A stretch of DNA of 64,000 bases. Source: Pseudoglutamicibacter cumminsii. Lineage in GTDB: Bacteria; Actinomycetota; Actinomycetes; Actinomycetales; Micrococcaceae. The notes under the pieces are model-generated. The model ran no database searches. It saw nothing but the letters and a program-made list of their open reading frames with translations, and was not told the origin of the DNA. The position numbers and the translations under genes were made by a program. Below, piece by piece: positions 1 to 7,079 of this stretch (positions within the stretch are counted from its first letter, which is position 1; every line of letters begins with the position of its first letter). Location: NCBI RefSeq assembly GCF_016907775.1, contig NZ_JAFBCO010000001.1:1550001-1614000 (forward strand). The letters are read 5' to 3'.

Positions 1-202
1 GGGCGTCAACGGCCACCTGTTTACCCCGGGCGATGACCAGGACCTCGCGGAGAAGCTCGTAAGCATCCTGGATCTTTCGCCGGCTGAACGCAAGGCGATG
101 GGGGAGGCTGGCCACCAGATGGCGCTCAAGCACGGCGAAGAGAAAACCATCAAGACGTTCGAGGCGCTCTACCGCGGCGCTAACGTCCACGATTACCTCT
201 AA
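1..202 (+). CDS. Glycosyltransferase, C-terminal end (partial)
   Basis: Only the last 66 residues are in the window; the reading frame enters at base 2 and stops with TAA at 200-202. The fragment opens with GVNGHLFTPGDDQDLAEKL, which matches the C-terminal donor-sugar site of GT4/GT-B glycosyltransferases (the usual form is G.NG.L..PGD...LA). A helical tail follows, as is normal for this fold. The enzyme would transfer a nucleotide-activated sugar at the cytoplasmic side, but acceptor and pathway cannot be read from this piece. It is separated from the convergent hut genes by a strong hairpin. Family call is good; specific function unknown. Confidence 0.75.
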   Translation, partial: GVNGHLFTPGDDQDLAEKLVSILDLSPAERKAMGEAGHQMALKHGEEKTIKTFEALYRGANVHDYL

Positions 203-264
203 AGCTCGCTACTGCCAGTTGAGCGGGGCTAGTTCAGTTGCAGCTCGCGCTGCACACTTCACAT

Positions 265-306
265 AACGATGCCGGGGTCACCTTCTGAGGTGACCCCGCC
301 ATCGTT
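265..306. terminator. Bidirectional hairpin terminator between glycosyltransferase gene and hutH
   Basis: A perfect 10-bp stem, GGGGTCACCT (274-283) and AGGTGACCCC (288-297), with a 4-base loop. Flanks AACGATG and CATCGTT extend the pairing to 265-306 with one mismatch. It lies between two convergent genes and can serve both. Confidence 0.8.
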
Positions 307-347
307 ATCTAGCCCGCGCTATTGTGCCTGCTGAGTGGTGTGCCGCG

Positions 348-1907
348 TTAGTCCTGTTTGCGGTGGCTGCTCCACGGGTGTGCCGCAACGAACTCGACAG
401 CGGCCTCGATGTCTGGCGCGAGGAAGCGGTCCGGGCCTGGGCCTGGGACGGTCGCACGGAACGCTTCGAGGACCTCTGCGGTGGCTGGGGATGGCTTGAG
501 CGGTGCGCGCAGGTCGATAGCGCGGGCAGCGGTCATGAGCTCGATTGCCAGAACGCGACGCAACGCGTCAATAGAGGTGCGCAGCTTGCGGGCAGCGTGC
601 CAGCCGAGCGATACGTGGTCTTCCTGCATCGCAGAGGACGGAATTGAATCGACCGACGCCGGGGAGGCGAGGCGCTTCATTTCAGCCACCAGGCCGGCCT
701 GGGTGTACTGGGCGATCATGAAGCCCGAGTCCACGCCCGGATCATCCGCGAGGAACGGCGGGAGACCGAAGCTACGGGACTTATCGAGCATGCGGTCGCT
801 ACGGCGCTCCGAGATCGAGGCGAGGTCGGCGGCTGCGATTGCGAGGAAGTCTAGAACGTAAGCAACCGGCGCACCGTGGAAGTTGCCGTTCGAGGTGACC
901 GTGCCGTCTTCCAGGACCACAGGGTTGTCGATTGCGGAAGCCAGTTCACGCTCGGCAACCGCCTCAGCGTGAGAGATTGTGTCGCGTACCGCACCGGCAA
1001 CCTGTGGATGGCAACGCAACGAGTATGCATCCTGTACGCGGGAGCCTTCCTTCATGACGTCGGCGACGATCGGGGAGTCCGTGAGCCAGCGGTACACGTT
1101 GGCGGCCGAACGCGCCTGGCCCGGGTGCGGACGCAGCGGTTCGTGGAGCTGCGGCGCGAACACGGTGTCACGGCCACGCAAGCCCTGGATCGACATCGCG
1201 GTGGTCAGGTCGGCAACGTCGACCAGGTCACGCAGGTCATCCAGAGCCATGAGCAGCATGCCGAGCATGCCGTCGGTTCCGTTGATGAGGGCGAGGCCCT
1301 CCTTCTCGGCGAGCTCGAGCGGCTCAATACCGGCTTCGGCAAGCAGCTCAGGGACTGGACGTTCAACGCCTTCAGCATCGCGGGCGCGGCCTTCGCCGAG
1401 CAACACGATTGCGCAGTGGGCGAGCGGCGCGAGGTCGCCGGAGCAACCGAGCGAACCGTATTCGTGAACAACCGGCGTGATGCCAGCGTTGAGCAGCTTC
1501 ACAAGGTTCTCAAGCACCACGAAACGCACACCCGTGCGGCCGGTTGCGAGCGTGCGCGCCCGCAAAAACATCAGCGCGCGGATGACTTCCCGCTCAACTT
1601 CTGGCCCGGTTCCGGCGGCGTGGGAGCGGATCAAGCTCGACTGCAGTAGGGTGCGGCGTTCCTGGGGGATCGAGGTGTCAGCGAGCGCGCCGAAACCCGT
1701 GGATACGCCGTATACCGGGGTCGTGGACGCCGCGAGGTCCTCGACGTGCCGGCGCACCGCGTTGACGGTCTCGAATACCTCCGGGCCCAGCTCAACCGTG
1801 GCTCCGTAACGGGCGACCGCCACAACGTCTTCAGCGCTGACTCCCTTGGGGTTCAACACCACGGTCGAACGTGCAGCGGAGTTTTCTGGATTCTGTTCTA
1901 GGGACAC
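348..1907 (-). CDS. hutH: Histidine ammonia-lyase
   Basis: Catalyses the first step of histidine breakdown: L-histidine to trans-urocanate plus ammonia, in the cytosol. The MIO prosthetic group forms from the Cys-Ser-Gly triplet in GSLGCSGDLAPLAH (residues 155-157 from this start); many enzymes have Ala-Ser-Gly, and the Cys form is known in actinobacteria. The N-terminal YGVSTGFG motif carries the active-site Tyr. About 519 aa, normal for the family. An in-frame ATG at 1922 has no ribosome site before it, whereas AAGGAG sits 6 bases before the GTG at 1907, so I chose the GTG. It is the last gene of hutU-hutI-hutH, 56 bases after hutI. Confidence 0.95.
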   Translation of the reverse strand: MSLEQNPENSAARSTVVLNPKGVSAEDVVAVARYGATVELGPEVFETVNAVRRHVEDLAASTTPVYGVSTGFGALADTSIPQERRTLLQSSLIRSHAAGTGPEVEREVIRALMFLRARTLATGRTGVRFVVLENLVKLLNAGITPVVHEYGSLGCSGDLAPLAHCAIVLLGEGRARDAEGVERPVPELLAEAGIEPLELAEKEGLALINGTDGMLGMLLMALDDLRDLVDVADLTTAMSIQGLRGRDTVFAPQLHEPLRPHPGQARSAANVYRWLTDSPIVADVMKEGSRVQDAYSLRCHPQVAGAVRDTISHAEAVAERELASAIDNPVVLEDGTVTSNGNFHGAPVAYVLDFLAIAAADLASISERRSDRMLDKSRSFGLPPFLADDPGVDSGFMIAQYTQAGLVAEMKRLASPASVDSIPSSAMQEDHVSLGWHAARKLRTSIDALRRVLAIELMTAARAIDLRAPLKPSPATAEVLEAFRATVPGPGPDRFLAPDIEAAVEFVAAHPWSSHRKQD

Positions 1908-1963
1908 TGAGTGCTCCTTCATGAAAAATCAATACGTGGGCCACGATGTGGCCGGAAGAATAA

Positions 1964-3172
1964 TTATTCGAACGAACCAGCGATCAGCTCGCCGTTCTTG
2001 ACGGTTGCGCGGACTCCCACCATGCCTGGGCGGTACGCGAGGTGGATCGCGGCGGGCGCATCCAGAACAGCGAAGTTGGCAGGCGCCCCGCGGCGCAAAT
2101 GGCCGATGTCGGTGCGCCGTAACGCTGCCGCCCCACCTAGCGTTGCGGCTCGGATGGCCTCGGCCAGGGTCATGTGTTGTTGCAGCACCGCGGTGGTGAT
2201 GCAGAACGGGACCGATGACGTATAGGACGTGCCGGGGTTGAGGTTGGATGCAATCGCGACCGTGGCGCCCGTATCCAGGAGCTCACGCGCAGGAGCGAGC
2301 GGAGCGCGCGTTGAAAGATCGCATGCCGGGAGGATCGTCGCAACGGTGTCGGAGGCGGCGAGCATCTCGATGTCTTCTGCGCTCATGAAGTTGACGTGGT
2401 CAACGCTCGCGGCACCGAGCTCAACCGCCATCGCGGCCCCACCCGTGTGGCCAATCTGATTACCGTGGACACGCAAACCCAGGCTGCGTTCCTGCCCAGC
2501 CTTCAAGACCCGCATCGATTCCTCGACTGTGAAGGCGCCCTGCTCGCAGAACACATCGATCCACGCGACATGCTCGGCAACCGCGTCCAACATTGGGCCG
2601 CACACGAGGTCAACGTAGGCTTCGCGGTCATGCTCGTACTCGGGCGGAACCAGGTGGGCGCCTAGGAATGTGACTTCCTCGACGTGCCGAGCAGCAACCC
2701 GTGCGGCGAGCGCCTCGGACTCCACGTCCAGCCCGTAGCCCGTCTTGGTTTCCAGCGTCGTGGTACCCAGCGCCGCAGCCTGTGCAACACGCTCGGCAAC
2801 CAGCTCATCGAGCTTCGCTTCCGACGCCGCACGCGTCGCCTGAGTCGTGACCGCGATACCGCCAGCCGCATACGACTGACCCGCCATCCGCGCCTCAAAC
2901 TCAGCTGAACGGTCTCCATCGAAAACCATGTGGGAATGCGAATCAACCCACCCCGGAACCACGACGGAGCCAGCGAGATCTACCTGTGCATCGGCATCAG
3001 GCGCGGCAGAAGCAGGGCCAGACCACGCGACCACGCCCTCCTCAACAACCAGCGCGGCATCACCCACAACACCGGCCTCAGCCGAAGTAGCGAGCTTTGC
3101 GGAATCCACAGCGCCATGCTCAGGATCAAACGACCACAGTTCACCAATCGAGGTGTACAGCGTCGAGGTCAC
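1964..3172 (-). CDS. hutI: Imidazolonepropionase
   Basis: Third enzyme of histidine degradation; opens the ring of 4-imidazolone-5-propionate to give N-formimino-L-glutamate. It is a metal-dependent amidohydrolase: VVPGWVDSHSHMVFDGDR (residues about 71-88) supplies the HxH metal ligands, HGNQIGHTGG further on supplies more ligands, and DHVNFMS follows. About 402 aa, as usual. The open frame begins at a TTG (3187), but GAGAGGAG lies ideally before the GTG at 3172, giving VTSTLYT as first residues. It sits 47 bases after hutU and 56 before hutH on the same strand, so one transcript is likely. Confidence 0.93.
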   Translation of the reverse strand: MTSTLYTSIGELWSFDPEHGAVDSAKLATSAEAGVVGDAALVVEEGVVAWSGPASAAPDADAQVDLAGSVVVPGWVDSHSHMVFDGDRSAEFEARMAGQSYAAGGIAVTTQATRAASEAKLDELVAERVAQAAALGTTTLETKTGYGLDVESEALAARVAARHVEEVTFLGAHLVPPEYEHDREAYVDLVCGPMLDAVAEHVAWIDVFCEQGAFTVEESMRVLKAGQERSLGLRVHGNQIGHTGGAAMAVELGAASVDHVNFMSAEDIEMLAASDTVATILPACDLSTRAPLAPARELLDTGATVAIASNLNPGTSYTSSVPFCITTAVLQQHMTLAEAIRAATLGGAAALRRTDIGHLRRGAPANFAVLDAPAAIHLAYRPGMVGVRATVKNGELIAGSFE

Positions 3173-3219
3173 AAGCGCTCCTCTCAAACGGTTCTGAATA
3201 TTGTGACTGGTTATTCAGA

Positions 3220-4923
3220 CTAGTCGCGAACGCGCGGCTTCATTGGAACGCGCACGCCGCGCTCATCCGCAACCTCAACAGCGCGCGAATAGCCCGCATC
3301 GACGTGGCGGAACACGCCCATCGCAGGATCATTCGTCAACAGCGCGGTCAATTTAGCAGCTGCCAGCTCGGTGCCGTCTGCCACACCCACCTGGCCTGCG
3401 TGGATCGAACGACCCATGCCCACGCCGCCACCGTGATGCAACGAAACCCAGGTTGCACCCGAGCTGGTCGCTGTGAGTGCGTTGAGCAGAGGCCAGTCAG
3501 CGATCGCATCCGAACCATCCAGCATCGACTCGGTCTCGCGGTATGGCGAAGCCACGGAACCTGAATCCAGGTGGTCGCGGCCAATCACAATCGGAGCCTT
3601 GACCTTGCCCTCGGCAACGAGGCGGTTGAACAACAGGCCAGCCTGGTGGCGCTCGCCGTAACCGAGCCAGCAGATGCGGGCTGGAAGACCCTCGAACTCG
3701 ACGTGCTCAGCCGCGGCGTCTAGCCAACGATGCAGGTGCTCGTTTTCAGGGAACAGTTCCTTGAGTGCCTCATCGGTTACACGGATATCCTCAGGGTCGC
3801 CCGAAAGCGCAACCCAACGGAACGGGCCCAGGCCTTCGCAGAACAGCGGACGAATGTAGGCAGGGACGAAGCCAGGGAAATCGAAAGCGCGCTCGAAACC
3901 TGCGTGGCGGGCCTCATCGCGGATGCTGTTGCCGTAATCGAAAACCTCAGCCCCGGCGTCCTGGAAGCCAACCATTGCCTCGACGTGGGCAGCCATGGAT
4001 TCGCGAGACTTCTTCGTGAAGCCAACTGGATCAGCCGCCGCCTCGCGGTCCCAGTCCGCGAGCGCGATCTCTGCAGGGAGGTAGGAGAGCGGATCGTGGG
4101 CCGATGTCTGGTCGGTAACGACGTCGATTGTGAGCTCGCCAGCCTTGTGGCGGCGCAGCAGCTCAGGGAACACAGCAGCGGCATTGCCTTCAATACCAAT
4201 CGACACCGCCTCGCCAGCCTCAGCTGCCTGCTGCGCGCGTGCGACTGCCGCATCCAGGTCGTCTGCGATCTCATCCAGGTAGCGCTTGGAGCGGCGACGT
4301 TCCAAGCGGGTGCGGTCCACATCGACCACGAGTGCGACGCCACCGTTGAGCGTTACCGCGAGCGGCTGCGCACCGCCCATGCCGCCGCAACCCGCCGTCA
4401 GCGTGATGGTGCCCTTGAGGGTTCCGTTGAAACGCTTCTTGGCAACCGCGGCGAACGTTTCGAACGTGCCCTGCAAGATGCCCTGGGTTGCGATGTAGAT
4501 CCACGAGCCCGCGGTCATCTGGCCGTACATCATGAGGCCTTCGTCTTCGAGCTTGCGGAATTCAGGCCAGTTAGCCCAGTCTCCAACGAGGTTCGAGTTA
4601 GCGATCAGCACGCGCGGGGCCCATACGTTGGTGCGGATGATGCCGACAGGCTTACCGGACTGGACCAGGAGTGTTTCGTCTTCGGCGAGGTCCTTGAGGG
4701 AGTCGACGATGGCGTCGAAGGCTTCCCACGAGCGTGCAGCGCGGCCGGTGCCGCCATATACAACGAGGTCGTCTGGACGTTCTGCAACCTCAGGGTCGAG
4801 GTTGTTCATGAGCATCCGCAGGGGCGCTTCGGTCTGCCACGAACGGGCGTTGAGCTCGGTTCCGCGAGGCGCACGAACTTCACGTGGTTCGTGGCCGGGG
4901 GAGGTGGTGTGGGCAAAGCTCAT
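3220..4923 (-). CDS. hutU: Urocanate hydratase
   Basis: Second step of histidine degradation: adds water to urocanate, using tightly bound NAD+ as electrophile, giving 4-imidazolone-5-propionate. About 567 aa, close to the usual 550-560. Seen are the N-terminal [14 protein letters not shown] motif, the NAD-binding [14 protein letters not shown] stretch near the middle, and the conserved Cys in [17 protein letters not shown]. The ATG at 4923 has AAGGAG 6 bases before it. It is the first gene of the hut operon; the 186-base gap upstream, up to the IclR-family gene, holds two perfect palindromes that are likely operators. Confidence 0.96.
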   Translation of the reverse strand: MSFAHTTSPGHEPREVRAPRGTELNARSWQTEAPLRMLMNNLDPEVAERPDDLVVYGGTGRAARSWEAFDAIVDSLKDLAEDETLLVQSGKPVGIIRTNVWAPRVLIANSNLVGDWANWPEFRKLEDEGLMMYGQMTAGSWIYIATQGILQGTFETFAAVAKKRFNGTLKGTITLTAGCGGMGGAQPLAVTLNGGVALVVDVDRTRLERRRSKRYLDEIADDLDAAVARAQQAAEAGEAVSIGIEGNAAAVFPELLRRHKAGELTIDVVTDQTSAHDPLSYLPAEIALADWDREAAADPVGFTKKSRESMAAHVEAMVGFQDAGAEVFDYGNSIRDEARHAGFERAFDFPGFVPAYIRPLFCEGLGPFRWVALSGDPEDIRVTDEALKELFPENEHLHRWLDAAAEHVEFEGLPARICWLGYGERHQAGLLFNRLVAEGKVKAPIVIGRDHLDSGSVASPYRETESMLDGSDAIADWPLLNALTATSSGATWVSLHHGGGVGMGRSIHAGQVGVADGTELAAAKLTALLTNDPAMGVFRHVDAGYSRAVEVADERGVRVPMKPRVRD

Positions 4924-4999
4924 GATGATCTCCTTCGCTACTGACTGCGCGGCCTTAGGACTGGTGTGCAGTTGTTTTAGTGACCTGCAGATAGCTCAT

Positions 5000-5015
5000 C
5001 ATGAAATAGGTCACA
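5000..5015 (-). promoter_or_regulatory. Possible CRP/GlxR-like site before hutU
   Basis: Read on the minus strand, TGTGA-N6-TCATG lies 77-92 bases before the hutU start. It matches 8 of the 10 fixed bases of TGTGA-N6-TCACA, the CRP/GlxR box of actinobacteria. GTGACCT/AGGTCAC (4980-4986 and 5008-5014) also form an inverted pair here. Catabolite control would fit histidine use, but this is sequence likeness only. Confidence 0.3.
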
Positions 5016-5029
5016 CTGCATTAAAAAGC

Positions 5030-5041
5030 GCGTGATCACGC
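5030..5041. promoter_or_regulatory. Perfect 12-bp palindrome upstream of hutU, candidate operator
   Basis: GCGTGATCACGC is its own reverse complement. Its centre is 21 bp from the centre of the next palindrome (5050-5063), two helical turns, which suits two regulator dimers on one DNA face. The nearby IclR-family gene product is the natural candidate ligand. Confidence 0.5.
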
Positions 5042-5049
5042 TAAGCGAA

Positions 5050-5063
5050 TCCGAGATCTCGGA
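5050..5063. promoter_or_regulatory. Perfect 14-bp palindrome upstream of hutU, candidate operator
   Basis: TCCGAGATCTCGGA is fully self-complementary. It lies 127-140 bases before the hutU start and 8 bases from the 12-bp palindrome. Different sequence but matched spacing suggest a compound operator. Confidence 0.5.
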
Positions 5064-5109
5064 CAAAGTGCGGGTGTGGCTGTATCCAGGAGGGTGAATG
5101 ACAGGTGGC

Positions 5110-5964
5110 TTAGACGCCGGCGCGAACGTTCGCGCTGACGGATCTGTCGGCCGATTTCGCGGCGGTAGGGGCGACCTCGGGGGTTACAAGTTCGTTTTCA
5201 ATGACGTCGTTTGGCTGGTGCGCGATGGATGGGGCGAGGATGCCCAGGCGTCGCTGCAACGTCGAAGCTGCGTCACGCAAGAGCTCGAGGCGACGGTTGA
5301 GCGCGAGCTGGTCTACTGGGGCCTTGCCTCGCTTCCAGGTCAATGCCATTGCGGCGATAGGCCAGTTCGAGGAGTCAAACACCGGGACTGCAACTGAACA
5401 GAACTCAGGGGTGACCTGGCCGTCTTCCCAGCCGTACCCGAGCTCTCGCGTCTTCCTGATCGCTACCGCTGCACGAGTGCGCTCAGGACCCAAACGATAG
5501 AGGGCGTTGATCTGTTGGCTCGGTAGGTGAGCGAGGATTGCTCGCCCGCTCGCGGTGCGAAGTGCGTCCAGGCGGACGCCGACGTCTGTGATGAGGCTCG
5601 TTCGGTTCTGTGCGCGGGCCTCGACAAGGTAAACAATCTCGTGTCCACGCAAGATGGAAAGGTGTCCGGATTCTCCGACCTTGTCAACGAGGCCTTCGAC
5701 CACGCGACGGCCCAGGCGAGCCATGGGCGCGTGACGGTTGTAGCCGGAGGATAGCTCGTGGGCGGAAGGGCCGAGTCCGTAGGCGCGGTCTTCAGCGTGG
5801 TGGATCACGTAGCCGCGGGCGATGAGTGCCTGCAGGATGTCGTAGAGGCTCGAGCGGGGGATCTCCAGGGCGCGGCCGATGTGGCTCGCGGCGGTAGGTC
5901 GCGGCTGAGCCGCCAAATACGAGAGGATACGCAGCGTTGCGTCTGCAGCAGGTACTTTCGACAT
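5110..5964 (-). CDS. IclR-family transcriptional regulator, likely hut regulator
   Basis: 284 aa, slightly long for the family. The N-terminal winged helix-turn-helix is clear (ATLRILSYLAAQP, then IGRALEIPRSSLYDILQALI, about residues 9-48), followed by the effector-binding GAF-like IclR domain (LVDKVGESGHLSILRG, then RTASGRAILAHLP). It lies directly upstream of hutU on the same strand, with 186 bases between. From position it probably senses urocanate or another histidine breakdown product and controls hutUIH, but that is inference; the regulators best known for hut operons are HutC (GntR) and HutP. GGGAGGGG just before the ATG is a good ribosome site. Confidence 0.85.
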   Translation of the reverse strand: MSKVPAADATLRILSYLAAQPRPTAASHIGRALEIPRSSLYDILQALIARGYVIHHAEDRAYGLGPSAHELSSGYNRHAPMARLGRRVVEGLVDKVGESGHLSILRGHEIVYLVEARAQNRTSLITDVGVRLDALRTASGRAILAHLPSQQINALYRLGPERTRAAVAIRKTRELGYGWEDGQVTPEFCSVAVPVFDSSNWPIAAMALTWKRGKAPVDQLALNRRLELLRDAASTLQRRLGILAPSIAHQPNDVIENELVTPEVAPTAAKSADRSVSANVRAGV

Positions 5965-6009
5965 GATGGCCCCTCCCTGGAGTGTGAGCGGAATCTCAAA
6001 ACGTAGGTT

Positions 6010-6045
6010 TTATTAGTTCACCACAAATTTGAAGTAAATGCTTCA
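6010..6045 (-). promoter_or_regulatory. Candidate promoter and autoregulatory operator of the IclR gene
   Basis: On the minus strand TTTACT (6033-6038) and TAATAA (6010-6015) are spaced by 17 bases, a fair sigma-A-type pair 46 bases before the ATG. An inverted repeat TGAAG-N6-CTTCA (6030-6045) overlaps the -35 element, which would suit autorepression. Inference from sequence only. Confidence 0.4.
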
Positions 6046-6263
6046 CTTTCTTGAAACGTCTCACGGAGTGGAACTGGGAACTATCTTCATCTAACCCAGA
6101 TTTTGGGCGCTATAGAGTGTGGTTTCTTTAGTCACACATGCCCAAAAGTCACTTGAAAGTGCTGATTTGGTCAAGTGACCGCTGGTGTGGGGTGTATTTT
6201 CACGCGCTGTGGACGCGTCAGTTAGGCTTAACACTCGTAGTTGCCGATGTCTGAAGCAACTAT

Positions 6264-6337
6264 GGGGCGTTAGCTCAGTTGGTTAGAGCAAAGGACTCAT
6301 AATCCTTGGGTCGCGGGTTCAAGCCCCGCACGCCCTA
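6264..6337 (+). tRNA. tRNA with CAU anticodon (tRNA-Met elongator or tRNA-Ile2)
   Basis: A 74-base cloverleaf: 7-bp acceptor stem GGGGCGT/ACGCCCT (first pair G-U), D arm with TAGCTCAGTTGGTTAGAGCA, anticodon stem AAGGA/TCCTT around loop CTCATAA (anticodon CAT at 6298-6300), and T arm GCGGG-TTCAAGC-CCCGC. CCA is not encoded. The D arm and anticodon loop resemble elongator tRNA-Met, but tRNA-Ile with C34 modified by TilS has the same anticodon, so identity is open. It is not an initiator tRNA by its ordinary first base pair and loop. A terminator follows at once. Confidence 0.93.
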
Positions 6338-6348
6338 CGAATGTAATG

Positions 6349-6385
6349 TGTCGGGACATCGTTCATACGAGGTCCCGACATTTTT
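6349..6385 (+). terminator. Rho-independent terminator of the tRNA gene
   Basis: Stem TGTCGGGAC (6349-6357) with GTCCCGACA (6372-6380), then TTTTT (6381-6385). It lies 11 bases after the tRNA. Confidence 0.85.
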
Positions 6386-6951
6386 ATGTCCGGGGGCTTC
6401 GATGCGTCGGGTCGTCGTTCCGCTTTTTGATGGATATGCCAGGAAGCCGTTCCGTTTTGAGATGCCGCTCAGCCATGACGAATGACGATTGTTGTGCGGT
6501 TTGCGGCGTTTGCGTGGCAATTCTGTTGTTGCTCTGGTTGCTGTCTGTCGGTCGCGCTACTGGTGGTGGCATTCGTGGAGCGAACAGTAGCCTGACATGT
6601 GGGTGAACGTTGCTATGAAACCAGGCGCCGCACACTCTATGAATTACGTAATCGTTACAGGAGTTTTCAGCGTGTAGTTATCGCTGAGCTTGGAAGTCCA
6701 ACGAACAGTCTTTCTAAATCACTCTATGTGGTTCAACTGTGATTTGTTGGCCAAATCATCATTCGAAGCTTGAGGATCAGCGCCTTGCACATGCTTCATT
6801 ACTGACTAGTAGATTAGAAAACCCATTTCGAGACAGTCTTCTCAACTGTACAAATGTGACTAAAGAGACTATTGTTAGCCAAAGTAGCCCTATCTAGCGG
6901 ATGGTGGCTACCGTTATGAATACGTCCACATTCATAGGAAGTCAAGAACTC
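6386..6951. other. AT-richer stretch before the surface-protein gene
   Basis: About 565 bases, visibly lower in GC than its surroundings, especially 6640-6950. Apart from one small possible ORF (6475-6606) I see no credible gene. It may hold the promoter and a long leader of the surface-protein gene: TTGCAC (6785) followed about 19 bases later by TAGATT is one weak candidate. The base composition could mean acquired DNA. Confidence 0.5.
6475..6606 (+). CDS. Possible small cysteine-rich membrane protein (43 aa)
   Basis: A short frame from ATG 6475 encodes MTNDDCCAVCGVCVAI followed by a strongly hydrophobic segment (LLLLWLLS) and a glycine-rich tail. Four clustered cysteines (CCxxCxxC) directly before one membrane segment is a pattern seen in real small membrane proteins. 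Against it: the ribosome site is poor, codon use is not typical of the window, and an in-frame ATG at 6430 could also start it. I do not recognise a family. Reported as a candidate only. Confidence 0.25.
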   Translation: MTNDDCCAVCGVCVAILLLLWLLSVGRATGGGIRGANSSLTCG

Positions 6952-7038
6952 ATGACCTTTGAAAGCTCCCCCCCCCCCAGAAGAACGGTCGCGGTTGCGA
7001 CTCCTCGTATAACCCACCGCTTTGGCGTCGCGGCGTAG
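6952..7038 (+). other. Out-of-frame 5' start region of the surface-protein gene
   Basis: ATG at 6952, with AGGAAG ten bases before it, is the best translation start upstream of the surface protein. Read with the 11 C residues present here, the frame gives MTFESSPPPRRT and stops at TAG 7036-7038. With one more C (12) or two fewer (9) the same ATG would run into QKNGRGCDSS and then the signal peptide and whole surface protein. In-frame upstream ATGs at 6901 and 6916 behave the same way. Confidence 0.6.
6968..6978 (+). repeat. Homopolymeric C tract (11 C), candidate phase-variation switch
   Basis: Eleven consecutive C residues between the candidate ATG (6952) and the coding body. Such tracts change length by slipped-strand mispairing in other bacteria, switching downstream genes on or off. 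Length here places the gene out of frame. A sequencing length error in the homopolymer would look identical. Confidence 0.85.
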
Positions 7039-7079
7039 CAGCTCTCTCTGTTAGCGCTGTTCTTGGCGCTGCAGGCATC

